Assembly: GCA_023974075.1 (NCBI GenBank)
Contig: CM043790.1
Location: forward strand, 1,895,326 to 1,959,325
DNA: 64,000 nt
Source of the DNA: Chaenocephalus aceratus
Lineage: Eukaryota > Chordata > Actinopteri > Perciformes > Channichthyidae
Direction of reading: 5' to 3'
Shown here: piece after piece, positions 24,279-38,055 of the stretch
Position numbering within the stretch: the first letter of the stretch is position 1
Layout: every line of letters begins with the position of its first letter
Notes under the pieces: generated by a model
Told to the model about the DNA's origin: nothing
The model's input: the letters and a program-made list of their open reading frames with translations, nothing else
Database searches by the model: none
Position numbers and translations under genes: made by a program

Positions 24279-26190
24279 CTATAGACCTATTTCTAATCTT
24301 CCGTTCCTCTCAAAAATTCTTGAGAAAGCGGTCGCAAAACAGTTGTGTGATTACTTAAAAAACAATGATTTATTTGAAGATTTTCAGTCTGGCTTTAGAA
24401 CACATCATAGCACAGAGACAGCTCTGGTTAAAGTCACAAATGACATTCTAATAGCCTCAGACAAGGGACTTGTCTCTATTCTTGTTTTGCTCGATCTCAG
24501 TGCAGCATTTGATGCTATCGACCATGACATTCTATTGCAAAGACTAGAGCACTTAGTTGGCATACAGGGAACTGCTTTAGGCTGGTTTAGGTCCTATCTA
24601 TCTGAACGCTCTCAGTTTGTACGTGTTAACGATGAATCTTCCACGCAAACCAAAGTTAGCCATGGAGTGCCACAGGGCTCAGTGCTCGGACCTATTTTGT
24701 TCACATTATATATGCTTCCGTTAGGCAATATTATAAGGAATCATTCTGTAAACTTTCATTGTTATGCGGATGATACTCAACTATATTTATCAATCAAGCC
24801 TGATGAAATTAATCATCTAAATAAAATTCAAGACTGCCTTAAGGACTTAAAAACGTGGATGACCTTAAACTTTTTGATGTTAAACACGACCAAAACTGAA
24901 GTTATTGTACTTGGCCCGAAGAATCTACGAAACAAATTATCTAAAGATATACTAACTATGGATGGCATTAATTTGGCCTCCAGTGAGACTGTAAGGAATC
25001 TTGGTGTTATATTTGATCAGGATTTATCCTTTAACGCCCACATAAAATCAATTTCAAGGACCGCTTACTTCCATCTACGTAACATTGCAAAAATCAGGCA
25101 TATCTTGCCTCAAAACGATACAGAGAAACTAGTCCATGCATTTGTTACTTCTAGGCTGGATTATTGTAACTCTTTATTATCAGGGAGTATCAAGAAGTCA
25201 GTCAAGTCGCTTCAGCTGATTCAAAATGCTGCGGCTCGTGTACTAACCAGAGTTAGGAAAAGGGACCACATTACTCCTGTTCTGGCTGCCTTACAATTTA
25301 AAATTCTTCTTCTCGCCTACAAAGCCCTTAATGGGCAGGCGCCATCTTACCTTAAAGAACTCATTATACCCTACTGGCCTACTAGGGCATTGCGTTCCAA
25401 GAATGCAGGGTTGTTGGTTGTTCCTAACGTCTCTAAAAGTACAATGGGAGCCAGAGCCTTTTCTTATCAAGCTCCACATTTGTGGAATCAGCTTCCAGTT
25501 TGTGTTCGGGCGGCAGACACCCTATCCGTTTTTAAGAGTGCGCTTAAGACCTTCCTTTTTGATAAAGCTTATAGTTAGGGCTGATTAGATTCAGCCCCTA
25601 GTTTTGCTGATATAGGCTTAGTTTGTCGGGGGACATCTTACTTCTTCCTTCTCTCTGTCTGTACCTGTGTACTCTCATGTTCCGATTAACCCAGCTTCCC
25701 CAATTGTCTTTCTTTTTGGCGTCTATATACGCCGGGATCCGGAGTCATGGATGATCCTGCGGTCCTGTGTCCTGGATCGCGAGCCCTGGATCTTGAGTCG
25801 TGGCTGTGGTCCTGGATCATAGGTCCTGGATGGATATCCTCGTGGATTCATCTTCCTATTATACACACATGCATTTCCAAACATTTGGACTACCTATGTT
25901 GCAAATGTATTATCTTTTCAATTTACACACGGCATCTATTGCACGTCTGTCCGTCCTGGGAGAGGGATCCCTCCTCTGTTGCTCTCCCTGAGGTTTCTCC
26001 CATTTTTCCCTTTAAACTGTGGGTTTTCTTCGGAAGTTTTTCCTTGTACGATGTGAGGGTCTAAGGACAGAGGGTGTCGTATTGTCATACTGATATTATG
26101 TACATACTGTGAAGACCACTGAGACAAATGTAACATTTGTGATATTGGGCTATATAAATAAACATTGATTGATTGATTGATTGATTGACT
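24279..26190 (+). mobile_element. Rex1-type LINE (5'-truncated, RT open)
   Basis: From [18 protein letters not shown] (about 24279) an uninterrupted frame continues to 25578. It contains [50 protein letters not shown], the catalytic YADDTQLY and the C-terminal DYCNSLLSG and [15 protein letters not shown]. The 3' UTR ends with GGGCTATATAAATAAACATT and (GATT)n. It lies in the first intron of pcmtd2, antisense to it. The intact frame suggests a fairly recent insertion, but the 5' end and endonuclease are absent. Confidence 0.9.
24343..25578 (+). CDS. Rex1 reverse transcriptase fragment (411 codons)
   Basis: RT palm and thumb region of a CR1/Rex1-clade non-LTR retrotransposon. The catalytic motif YADD is near residue 143. 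The ATG used is internal to the original ORF; homologous sequence continues upstream of it. It is unlikely to be expressed as a host protein. Confidence 0.85.
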   Translation: MCDYLKNNDLFEDFQSGFRTHHSTETALVKVTNDILIASDKGLVSILVLLDLSAAFDAIDHDILLQRLEHLVGIQGTALGWFRSYLSERSQFVRVNDESSTQTKVSHGVPQGSVLGPILFTLYMLPLGNIIRNHSVNFHCYADDTQLYLSIKPDEINHLNKIQDCLKDLKTWMTLNFLMLNTTKTEVIVLGPKNLRNKLSKDILTMDGINLASSETVRNLGVIFDQDLSFNAHIKSISRTAYFHLRNIAKIRHILPQNDTEKLVHAFVTSRLDYCNSLLSGSIKKSVKSLQLIQNAAARVLTRVRKRDHITPVLAALQFKILLLAYKALNGQAPSYLKELIIPYWPTRALRSKNAGLLVVPNVSKSTMGARAFSYQAPHLWNQLPVCVRAADTLSVFKSALKTFLFDKAYS

Positions 26191-26221
26191 TCTATACTTC
26201 TGCTCTCTCAGACTGACTTTT

Positions 26222-26335
26222 CAACGCCAAAATAAATCAAATCAAGTTTTATTTATATAACACATTTATAAACGATTTTTGGTCGAGCCAAAGTGCTGTA
26301 CATATAATAAAAATAGCCTACAGTAGAGACACTTT
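26222..26335 (-). repeat. Tail of another dispersed repeat
   Basis: AAATCAAGTTTTATTTATAT followed by a segment with AAAGTGCTGTACAT is a common fish repeat end. Its class is not resolved here. Confidence 0.4.
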
Positions 26336-26339
26336 ACAG

Positions 26340-26900
26340 CAAATACAACAGCACAGATTGTTCAGAATATCAGTATGAGAAAAACGACACCCTCTATCCT
26401 TAGACCCTCACATTGTACAAAGAAAAACTTCCAGAGAAAACCCACAGTTTAAGGGGGGGGGGGGGGGGGGGGAATGGGAGAAACCTCAGGGAGAGCAACA
26501 GAGGAGAGATCCCTCTCCCAGGACGGACAGACGTGCAATAGATGCCGTGTGTAAATTGAAGAGATAATACATTTTACAGCATATAGACCGAATGTTAGGA
26601 AATGCATGTGTCTGTAATGAGAAGATGAATCCACGAGGATGTCAGCTACAATCCTGTGGAAGCCATCAGGGAAGCAGCATGACGAGACCCAAGGCAGGAC
26701 CGCAGAGACAGGTTCAGCCACGACCCGAAGTCCACGACTTAATCCAGAACTCAGGATAGAGGATCCAAGACACAGGACTACAGAAAGAGGATCAGCCTCG
26801 ACTCCGGATCCCGGCGTAGATATAGATACAAGACAAGAACAAAGATTTGGCTGGGTTAATCGGAACAAGAGAATACACAGACACAGACAGAGAGGGAAAA
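26340..26900 (-). mobile_element. Second Rex1 3' UTR fragment, inverted
   Basis: On the minus strand this matches the 3' UTR of the Rex1 copy at 25740-26110 (for example the blocks with GTCTGTCCGTCCTGGGAGAG and CTCTGTTGCTCTCCCTGAGG). The two copies are tail to tail. A run of 20 G lies at about 26453-26472. Confidence 0.8.
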
Positions 26901-28003
26901 GGTCATTGGATAAAAGTTATTCTTGATAACCCTCTAAAAAGATCTCATGAACTTCCCCGCTCAATCTATCAGGACCCGAGCAGTTCTATTAGATATAGGA
27001 TAAGAAACAGAGATAGGGAGCACAACAACCTATCTCTTCGTCAGATGCACTCCCCCACTTATCTAAGCGACTCTGTACCCCGTTACCCTCTACAAGGCCA
27101 TAGACCAGCAGAGGGAAAACGGGGGGTGGGTAAGGGTAAGGGTTTTTAAGAATAAACCGCAAGGGTCGAAAAGGAAAAAAGATGAAATATAAGGTACTAT
27201 ATTTTAAGTAATCCTATCTACTATTCCTATATTCGAATAATGTATAAACTATTTTAAAAATACTTTATGAAATCCTATGTTATGTTATAAATATTAAAAT
27301 AAAGAACTAAATGAATAAATAAATAACTAAATACATAACTAAATAAAAAATACTTTGTGTGTTCTTTCATGATTTATATAAAAGAAAGTAGACAACTGCC
27401 AAAACACCCACCTACATCTGAACCAATTCATCCATTTGGGAAAATATAATGTTTAAAACTTAAGTATAAATGCTGAATGAAGCAGTTTACGGCTGAAATT
27501 CAGTGTTCCCTTGGCTACGCTTGTTTCTCTAATAACTTACGACACAGACACAAATCAACTAGAATCCATTCTCTCGTTAATATATCTTAGAAAACAACTA
27601 AGATCTAAGAACTGTCTGGTCAAAATGTGGCTTCAAACTCAATAAAAAAATCAATTTAAGAAAGTTTCTGGAAGACAATGCTGACTCATGCTCAAAGGGG
27701 ATACAACACTGTTACAGGAGACAACATTTCCACATGACTTTGATTGAAATAACAGATATTAGAAACATTTGAGAACATGTAAGTATACAATTCAACAAAC
27801 TATAGAAAAAAGGGGTAGTAATTCTTCCACATATCATACCTATAAATCTGATTGTTGTGATAACTTGGATAAACCCTTACAACCCCAACCTGTGTATACA
27901 TGTCTGATCCCACAGTAAAAAGGAGTGGGTATTGTTTGAAAATGTTTCCTATAAGAGCTCTTTTGAGACTGTATGCACAAACAAGCGGACTGTAGAGGCC
28001 TTA
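26901..28003. other. pcmtd2 first-intron DNA without visible features
   Basis: AT-rich from about 27170. No open frame or repeat that I recognise. Confidence 0.5.
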
Positions 28004-28845
28004 GGCCCCGGCCACACGAGGACGAAAACGGTTGTTTGCGTTACTGTTTAGTGTCATATAGACCGTTCGACCACACGAGGACGACCGAATACGGCACTAA
28101 ACGACTGCGGAAACGATAACGGGTCCCAAGGTGGATAGAACGGCATACGCAACGCTCTGGGGGGTCCAACAGCTCCGTGTGTACGCCCTATACGATCATT
28201 TTCTGATAATGATGAGGCAATAGCCCCGCCTCTCCCCACCTCTGCTGCTCACCCCCGTGTCAAAGTAAACTGCACACTGAATTCAGATTATTTATCAGGA
28301 CGGAGACACCTCTCAAACTACCTAAACTAGTTATAAATATGTTTATTTTTACTGTCGGCCGGGTCACTCATTACTGGATCAGCTGCTGCATGAGACAGAC
28401 ACTGACGCTGTCCGAAGAGAGGGAGGAAAAAGAGAGGCTCCGTGTATTTTATTATTATATAGAGTCGTTATTCATTTGTTTTAAAGCTCAATAAATAACA
28501 AAGAAGACCTTTGACCGGCACTTTTATCATTTTGTCTGGAAGATTTAAACTTTAATACACGTTGACTGGCGAAAAACTCTGCCCGGCTCCCTCGGCCCCC
28601 ACCGCGGAGAATAAACAGAAGGGCAACCATGACAACCATGCTTCTTTGCTGCCTTTGTGGAGGAAGTTACAGCGCCACGTACAGGCTTGGCATATGTACT
28701 GCAGCTTATCCAGCGGTTGGAGCTAAACGGAGCGGTCTCGTGTGGACAGACACTATCCGGTGAATATTGCGTGTGGACGGAAGCTTTTTTGCGATTGCGT
28801 TAATCCTATGCGTTTAGCCGTTTTGGTCCTCGTGTGGCCGGTGCC
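28004..28845. mobile_element. Harbinger-like non-autonomous element (TTA TSD)
   Basis: The termini GGCCCCGGCCACACGAGGAC and the complement of GGCACCGGCCACACGAGGAC are flanked by TTA on both sides (28001-28003, 28846-28848). A 3-bp TWA duplication is characteristic of PIF/Harbinger. The subterminal regions repeat CCACACGAGGACG. No transposase is encoded. Confidence 0.75.
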
Positions 28846-28862
28846 TTAATGCAGCAGAACAC

Positions 28863-28880
28863 GGGGGGGGGGGGGGGGGG
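28863..28880. repeat. Poly-G run
   Basis: 18 consecutive G directly after the Harbinger-like element. Confidence 0.9.
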
Positions 28881-29122
28881 CCGTGTTAAAAACAACACCA
28901 AGGAGATCAGAGGGCAGCTAAATGCTGCCCATGGTCATGAGGTAATAAAAGAACAAAGGGGGGGGGCATTTACATATTCCTGCACCTCCGCCTTTCAAGC
29001 CTCTTGTGTTGAAGATGAAGAGGATGTGTTTCAGCCACAGAATCAACAAAGCAACCAACAGCAGATGTTGCAAGAAAGTACATCTACAATCTTTCCCCTC
29101 TGAAGATGATATATTATATATA

Positions 29123-29493
29123 CAGTGGTGGAGAGCAACCAAGTACATTTACTCAAGTAGTTTCAGGTGCTTTACTACTGTACTGGAGGTACATATTGTG
29201 CTTTATACTCCATTACATCAGTAACTATTAAGAGTTATTATCATCAGTTAATACATGATGATATACTATTATGGATTAAGATACCTGGTAGTATAAAAAT
29301 GTTAAAGAAATTAGCTCCAACTGTATAAATTGCAATGATGAACACAATAATGGATAACAATTATAATCCTATGATATTAAAAATATAATTCTGAAAATGG
29401 CCATTCTGACCTATGAGTATTTGTACGTTTTGGTACTTTAAGTACTAAGTTTGCATGCTAATACTAAAGTGTTGAATGCAGGCCTTCTACTCG
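29123..29493. mobile_element. hAT-like non-autonomous element, right end lost
   Basis: It starts CAGTGGTGGAGAGCAACCAA and continues with AAGTACATTTACTCAAGTA, the abundant fish hAT-type repeat also seen at 32077 and 61076. The sequence fades after GAATGCAGGCCTTCTACT, and the usual terminal CTTCCACCACTG is missing. Confidence 0.65.
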
Positions 29494-29516
29494 TCTCACT
29501 TACGGGCAATATATAC

Positions 29517-29521
29517 ATATG

Positions 29522-29545
<24 letters not shown>
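29517..29545. repeat. (TA)n microsatellite
   Basis: About 13 TA repeats. Confidence 0.9.
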
Positions 29546-29552
<7 letters not shown>

Positions 29553-29670
29553 TTGCCGTATAATTATTCTTTTTACTGGCTGCTCTCTCGTAGTTAGCCA
29601 ATTCAACTACTGTAACACATCTGTAATACATGTGCAATATATACTTTTACTACTGTTATCTGCAATCAAA

Positions 29671-29871
29671 CTACATACATTACATTACATGGAATTTGTT
29701 AAATGCTTTAATCCAAAGCGACTTACATACATTTAGTACTGTGGACACAGGAGCAATTTGGGGTGTGGAAGTGTCTTGCCCAGGGACACAACGACATGCT
29801 GACTGCAGTGGGACTCAAACTTGCTATTCCCTGATTCGAAGTCCAGCACACTATCCACCGAGCCACAGCCT
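29671..29871 (-). mobile_element. tRNA-derived SINE with L2-like tail
   Basis: On the minus strand the 5' end has a box A-like TGGCTCGGTGG and a box B-like GTTTGAGTCCC with the usual spacing. The 3' end is GTCGCTTTGGATTAAAGC followed by ATGTAATGTAATG, resembling the tail of the L2 copy at 7340. This would allow mobilisation by an L2-type reverse transcriptase. Confidence 0.75.
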
Positions 29872-29993
29872 ACATGCTACACTTATTTCTAAAGATAATA
29901 CTTTTACTGTTACTTTTTGTTTTCCACCTGGATGTGTATTTTTGTCAATTATAATTTGTGTAACTTCTATTTTTATCTTTAATATATATATAT

Positions 29994-30043
29994 AAGATAT
30001 TAAATGGGAGTCTATCAGGATGTTTTATATATTTGTTTATCTT
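29994..30043 (+). repeat. 50-bp direct repeat, copy 1
   Basis: A 50-bp block beginning AAGATATTAAATGGGAGTCT recurs without mismatch at 30787-30836. The two copies enclose 743 bp that include the candidate pcmtd2 promoter. Confidence 0.9.
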
Positions 30044-30597
30044 ACTTAATATGCTGTAACAACGTATCTTTCCCCTCAGTGGAAGGTATTCTGGTTCAGT
30101 TTGTTATCCTGACCACACGAGGGAGCAGCTCCCCGGACACTACGCGCTTTAGTAGGCTAGTAGGGTTCCAAACTTCCTGCAGAAACACTGCTGCCATTTG
30201 AAGCTTCGCAAATCATCTGCACATTCAATAAAAAGCATTATGTCAGTGACAGGGTTCACGGGGACAGTAAAGTCCCGCAGGTTGGATTCCCGCACAACGC
30301 ACGGGCTGCTGCTGCACGCGGCTGCTGTTTACGCCACTCGGGGATCCCAATTCGACTAACACTCAAATTCAAGCACGGTTAGTCAAACTATCGTCTCGTA
30401 TGAACAACTAAAAGTGAATATTACATCTAAAACAGAATGTCACGCGGTGGCAAGGTCGACACCAACAGAAATAACCGCATTCTCTTCGCTGGAGGAGAAA
30501 GAGCGAGAGCAGAATGATAAGAGCTAGCTGCTGCAGGGTAGAGACAAATAGCTAGCTCTGACTGACATGGTCAAATATGCTAAAGCTAATGTTATAC

Positions 30598-30760
30598 CTT
30601 GTGAAAACGCAGACTGGTGTTTTCTGAAGCCGCGGGTTTCCGTGTGTTCAGCCTTTTGTTGTTGTGGAGATCCAGGGAGAAACACACCACTGCTGCCTGG
30701 ATGTAAACATTCGGCCAGCTGACGTCAGTACGTAACGTAACGGCGGAGGAGCCTACATCG
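30598..30760 (-). other. pcmtd2: Candidate non-coding first exon of pcmtd2
   Basis: pcmtd2 needs a 5' exon because its ATG exon begins with an acceptor. On the minus strand here a CpG-containing stretch (with CGGAAACCCGCGGCTTC) ends CACAAG|GTATAA, a good donor at 30598/30597. The 5' limit is a guess. The intervening first intron would be about 6.4 kb. Confidence 0.4.
30720..30727. promoter_or_regulatory. Perfect CRE (TGACGTCA)
   Basis: The palindromic cAMP-response element lies within the candidate pcmtd2 promoter or first exon, with CGTAACGTAACGGCGG beside it. CREB/ATF sites are common in CpG-rich housekeeping promoters. Confidence 0.5.
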
Positions 30761-30786
30761 TGCACAGAGCAGGAAGTGGAGCACTG

Positions 30787-30836
30787 AAGATATTAAATGG
30801 GAGTCTATCAGGATGTTTTATATATTTGTTTATCTT
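30787..30836 (+). repeat. 50-bp direct repeat, copy 2
   Basis: Perfect copy of 29994-30043. Confidence 0.9.
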
Positions 30837-32080
<1,244 letters not shown>

Positions 32081-32908
32081 GTGGAAAGTATATAAGTACA
32101 TTTACACGATACTGTACTGAAGTACAATTTTGAGCTACTTCTTATTTCTACTCCACTACAGTTCAGAGGTAAATCATGTACTTTTCCTCCACTACATGTA
32201 TTTAATATAGGGCTGTCAAACGATTACATTTTTTAATCAGATTAATCACAGCTTAAAAATTAATTAATCATGATTAATCACCATTCGAACTATGTCCTAA
32301 ATATGCCATTTCTTTATGTATATTGTTGTGGGAATGGAAAGATAAATGAAAGAAGGCGGATATATCCATTTAACATTTAACATACAGTATCTATATTTAT
32401 TATAACATTTTTCTGCATGTCAAAATGAAAGACAGCCCACACACCTATCAATCATCAAACCGTGGGGTCTTAATTCATTACGTGTTGATTTCTATCAACG
32501 GGGGAGTACTTCAGGAAAGTCGACAGAGGGGGGGGGGGCTAGTGGAGTACTTCAGGAAAGTCGACAGAGGGGGGGGGGGGGCGGCTAGTGGAGTACTTCG
32601 TGACCACAGAGTGTGAACGTTGTGATCAGCTGTTTTAGCGCAGTTCTCCAGTGAAGGGGGGGAGTCTCCCTCCGCAGCCGATTGGCGTAGTTTTGGCACA
32701 ATTCCGTTGTACAGAGACCAACGTTAACCAGTAGCATGGCGTGGGAAAAAAATTAGGGGAGGCCAATAATACGTCCTTTCTTTTGGGTCGGGGTGTGGTG
32801 GTCAATGTAATAACGTAACCAGATGAGTGATTACAGCACCCGGTATCATTTTACACACATTTGTATCATACAGATGCAGGACTTACACATGCCTGTTATC
32901 TAACCGAC

Positions 32909-34711
32909 CAACACACTCTCACTCCCTAAGCGTCCAGGAGCGACGTTTGGTCAGTGTCCGTGGTGTCCAATTGTGACTCCTAGGCAGAGTTGGGTGTAAC
33001 GCGTTACTGTAATAATATTACTTTATCGGTAACGGAGTAGTGTAACGCGCTACTTTTATAATTCAGTAATCACACTACAGTTACTAACATTGCCCCGACA
33101 CGCGTTACTTCGTTACTTTCTAAAATCAGTCATAATCAAACCTCAACAAACACCTGCAAAGAACACATGCTAAGGTGAAGCTAACGCACATAGCTGTTGT
33201 TTATTTATATCACACACGTAGTCTGTTCTTCTTCTCTGTTTTCCGGTTGTTGCCTGTTTTGAATGACGAATACACACTACCGCCACCTGCTGGTAAGGAG
33301 AGTTATTGCCACTTACGCATGCGCAGTTCGTACGTGCTCGGCTGAAGTCTTTGCGGTGTCTGGTTCCAGTGCAACACATGGCCAACACGCAGGAGAACAC
33401 GCTGACGCAACAGCGTGAGCAGAGATAGACTGCGCAAAATATACAGATAGCAGGAGACAGAGGACAGCCATGGTCAGATATGAAAACATTCAGGAGCTAT
33501 CTGGATCAGTCTTATGCGACAACTGAACTAAAGAGAACATTTGAAACTTTAGCAGTCTGCGTGATCTGCCTGCAGGGAGGGGCGGGCCGGCCCTGCGAGT
33601 AAAGTAACGAGTAAAGTAACGAATTACTTTATGTAGAGAGTAACGAAGTAGTGTAATATATTACTTTTTTTTAAAGTAATATGTAATATGTAATATATTA
33701 CTTTTTTTTAGTAACGACCCCATCTCTGCTCCTAGGCTCCTTCAGCGTCATAAAGGGACGCAAATAGCTTTCAACTGATTGCAATGTATTCCCATCTGCG
33801 TCGGGATTTGACGCTCATGGAAGCACGGCATTCGTTTGTGTCGGCTGCCCTTAAAGGCAATGTGAGTGTCCATTCCCATTGGATAGGAGAATTGTACACC
33901 CGGAAGTAAGTATTCCTCTTACTGTCGATTGATTTTACAGTGATATCTGCACTACTCATCGACTAAAAAACACCAGATTATCCTTGTTAATTACACAACA
34001 TTGATTGGTTTAAATTGTGTGCAATGCTTTTGTATTTTTCCCCTTCGATTCGGAGAAACAAATATTTGTTCTGAGTAAAGGATGGCAGAAGACACTACAC
34101 TACCCAGAATCCCCAGCTATCGTTTGGACACCATGTGCTCTGTTTGACAAACCCCGTGATAGTCCTCAAGCTCTGTGATTGGAGAGTGTGCTCCGAGGGT
34201 TAAGCCGATTCTCGAACAGCACTTGAAATGGGATGGAACCACGGCAGACTGTCCAAAACTGGATTTGAACGGGTCCACCGCGTCTCCCCCTCCCCCACCC
34301 CGTCTCCCCCTCCCCCACCCCGTCCCCAGAACTACACATGCTGGCTATTCTGTTTCGCAACATGTTCTCTATGGCACGTCTCTACTGGGAGTTGTAGTTT
34401 TAAAAGACGTTTTCGTATTTCCCATAATAAGAAGTTGCCAGTATTAAACTGTGTACATCCCTGGAGGTTTAGGGGATAGGAAACACTCACATTTAAAACA
34501 TATAATTAATAAATGGGTGAAAATTGCTTGTGCCCATAATGGGCAGTATTAATATATATACACACATGCCAGCTAAGGGAATACATTGCAATCAGTTGAA
34601 AGCTATTTGCGTCCCTTTATGACGCTGAAGGAGCCTAGGAGCGTCACAATTGGATGCCACGGACACTGACCAAACGTCGCTCCTGGACGCTTAGGGAGTG
34701 AGAGTGTGTTG
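32909..34711. mobile_element. Long-TIR element, family X copy 2
   Basis: CAACACACTCTCACTCCC at the left and its inverse at the right; flanks AACCGAC (32902-32908) and AACTGAC (34712-34718) look like a 7-bp duplication with one substitution. The arms are nearly identical to copy 1. A hAT element at 32985-33728 has inserted in the left arm. Coding capacity: none recognised. Confidence 0.8.
32985..33728. mobile_element. hAT non-autonomous element in family X copy 2
   Basis: Perfect 8-bp duplication CTCCTAGG at 32977-32984 and 33729-33736. Termini CAGAGTTGGGTGTAACGCG and the complement of CAGAGATGGGGTCGTTAC. Removing it restores the family X arm exactly as in copy 1. The interior contains repeated GTAACG and AAAGTAAC motifs. 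Confidence 0.88.
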
Positions 34712-35396
34712 AACTGACAGGTCCGCACGCACTCTCGAGCCCAAACTCTAATAAGCATTCATTCAAAAACTAAATCAGGAGACCTTTAACGTTTTACGTC
34801 CGATTCGCTCCTTTTTTCCTCGCTGTACACAGCTCCAGTTTGGGCATTGGCCTGTCATCAGATTGTATTTGTTGTTGCTGCTGTAGCGGAAGTTTAGTAC
34901 AATTATTTTTTGATTAAATACTCCACATCTCCACCCTCCATAATTGCACTTGCTTCAGTTGCTTGCTACTTTCTAACGGCGGTGAGAGTGGTGCAGTGAC
35001 GCTATCTATCTTCTATTGATTAGATTTATGATTCGAAAATTATAAAAGTAGAGTAGACATGTGGATATTATCCGACTGAACAAAACGTGCATTTATCTAA
35101 CAGGTTCGTTTTCCACTGACCTTATTTTGAGCTATTTTCCAAAATCCTATGGAGAAATCCCATTGTTTTTTTGTCGAGGGAAACCGAGCGCAGAATACTT
35201 CCGGGTTTTATGACGCGTCACTGCAACACTAAATTGATGCGATTTGATTGGATTGTGAGGCAAGGGAAGCCAGCCGCCTCTGGCTTCCCTTGGCATGGCC
35301 CTGACTATGAAGGTAGATATGGTGCAAAATGTGAGAGCGTGTAAAACCTGATGTGAGCACTTGCAGAAAAGAAATCTAAGCTTGTGTGCATACATT

Positions 35397-35556
35397 TACA
35401 CTTGTATAACATATCCACGTAACTGTGAACCAAATGTACACTTGTATAACATATCCACGTAACTGTGAACCAAATGTACACTTGTATAACATATCCACGT
35501 AACTGTGAATTAAATGTACACTTGTAAAAAATATCCACGTAACTGTGAACCAAATT
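35397..35556. repeat. 40-bp tandem repeat, 4 copies
   Basis: Unit beginning TACACTTGTATAACATATCC and ending GAACCAAATG, four copies with a few substitutions in the last two. Confidence 0.9.
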
Positions 35557-37140
35557 TGAAGTCACAGAAGAAAAAAGTTTTGTAGCTTGTAGGAAAAAAA
35601 TGAACTTAGAGATGAAATGTTCACTTGCAGAAAAATACATATTTTTTAAATATATTTTCCATTACAACTGCAACTTTATTTATTACAACCTCTCAAATCA
35701 GTCATTACAACTTGACGAATCTGCTCTGTGGCAGTATAAATCGACGAATCTGCGGTCTTGACTTTTGCTACACTTCTTGCGATAAATGTGTCGCAAAAGT
35801 AATTTTCACCTGTAGATGTGGGGGGAGGGAGGGGGGTTGGAGCGAAGGGGCGGAGCTATCAGAAGGACGAGGCTCGGGTGACTGGAGGCTGCGGGGCTAA
35901 CGGTTCGTGTCGCTACCAGTCCGCTGACATGGCGCATCCATCAACGGTACATTTTGCCCATTACTTGCCCAGTATTACTTTGAATATTATTATTGTGATT
36001 GAGTATTAAATCCGCTTTGAAGACCACCGTTTTATATCGTGCAGTTTAGCGGCGAAATAACGTCAGTCAGCCAGCTAACGCTAGCTTTGTTGAGTTTATG
36101 CTAGCTAAACAAGTAGTGGTTGTAGTCTATACAGCAGTCATTCATATATTATAGCCTACTGCTTTGGCACTAACGGTTGATAACCGTTTATGAAAATAAA
36201 ACCAATTGAACTGTACTGAAATAATGACAAGTTTTATAATTGTCTTGGGCTCCTGCTGTGTTTTAAAGCCTTTGTAAATTATCCATGCTATTTTCTAATT
36301 AGCTAACGTCGAAGTAGTGTATGTGAAATCAACCTCACAATAAGATGTGTGCATTTCAGATTACGCACATAACCTGCGTACCAGTTATGTGCACCCCTGT
36401 ACTACAGCAAAAGTATTCTCCGTCGGGACTTCATGCAACAACACCACGCCGTTATCTTGATTCGGATTGGCCAGAAGACATTATCAAAGATGTTCTATTG
36501 AGAAGACGATCACTATGTGACAAAAGTTTTCAAAACAGTTTCTGGTCTTCGGTATTTCCAGACAAGTGGCTACTGAAATCAATCTTACTAACGGCTGTCT
36601 GTGTAATTTACTCCGCGCGAGTTGGCAGACTTTATTTTGCTTACTTTAACATCATTTTTCATGGTGGGGCTAAGCCATTTCTTGGTATGGGTGTAGCCTA
36701 CCCCAGCCATACCCTGGCGCTGCCACTGGTGGCACGTATGGGGCGGGCCATTCTGCACATGCGTTATGCGTTAAATATTTTAACGCAATTAATTCAAAAA
36801 ATTAATTACCGCCGTTAACAGCATTAATTTAATACCTTTAGTTACTTCACAGATGTGGATGAATGATGTGAAATATAATCAAGTGTTAAATCAGACTTTA
36901 GTTCCACCTGGAGTAAATCCACCAGCTACCCTGCAGTCTACAAAGTACTTCAGACTAGCTGCACCTTCACCAGCTTTGAGAACACTTTCATGATCAATCA
37001 TTATAAACATATCAGATATATTATTCTGAAATGGACCAATCTGCACAACGACTACTTTTACTGTCGCTACTTTCACTATACTTTGATGATAACACTTCTG
37101 TACTTTTACTTAAGTAACATTTAGAATGCAGGCCTTTACT

Positions 37141-37859
37141 TTACCCACACAATTATAATGTGTTAATCATTTACTCACCTTGAATTCGTGCAAAAAACTG
37201 AATATAGCTTGGATGCCTCCTTAGTGAACACATTTTAAGAAAAAAGGAGTAAAAGAATATTGAAGAATTAAATGGGGGTCGAGTTAAACAACAAAGCAAT
37301 ATTAAAACATCTGTTCAAAAAAGATCATGTCTGTTCAGTATAATCCATGTCCAGTAAATGCTCACTATCAACTTCCACTAAATGTGCACTAAAACACTTT
37401 GAAATAAACAATCGTCTGCTTGAACTCAAGTATAAAGTGTTCTGTATTAAATATTGCAGTTTATGCATGTTTCATCATGTTCCGTTCTCTATATAGATGG
37501 ATATCTATGTAATGTCTTGTCTTTTATCTGAACCCTGAGTCTGTAATAAAGTTTTCATTCATTCAATCTATATAAAAGTCAAAAATAGTTAATTTTTAAC
37601 TACATAATAGTCTTTTGGACTATTTTACACAATACTACCGCTTCACCAGATTCACTTTTCATTTGTCATATATTTACTTTTATATATTATATATACTGCA
37701 TATTATTGTTTGTACATTTATTGTATACATTTTATGATCTTATAATTAACACCATTTTATATTTGCTCTTAATTCAAATGTAACTTAATGTGTATGCACC
37801 GTAGTACACCAAAGCAGATTTATTGTATGTGAAAATGATCCCCACAAAAGAAGTACAAG
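37141..37859. other. AT-rich intergenic DNA
   Basis: No gene or recognised repeat. Confidence 0.5.

Positions 37860-38055
<196 letters not shown>

Larger units (their letters stand above)
32208..36826. mobile_element. hAT element with TAGGGCTGTCAAAC end, 8-bp TSD
   Basis: ATTTAATA flanks the element at 32200-32207 and 36827-36834. The left end is TAGGGCTGTCAAACGATTA and the right end is the complement of TAATGCTGTTAACGGCGGTA. The interior has promoter-like and exon-like stretches (for example MAHPSTVHFAH at 35930) but no recognisable transposase. It carries a 48-bp G-rich duplication (about 32505-32600), family X copy 2 and a 40-bp tandem repeat. Confidence 0.7.

Noticed and set aside
29994..30836. 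50-bp direct repeats as LTRs of a retroelement
   Set aside because: They are far too short, lack TG..CA ends, and the interior has no primer-binding site or retroviral coding sequence.
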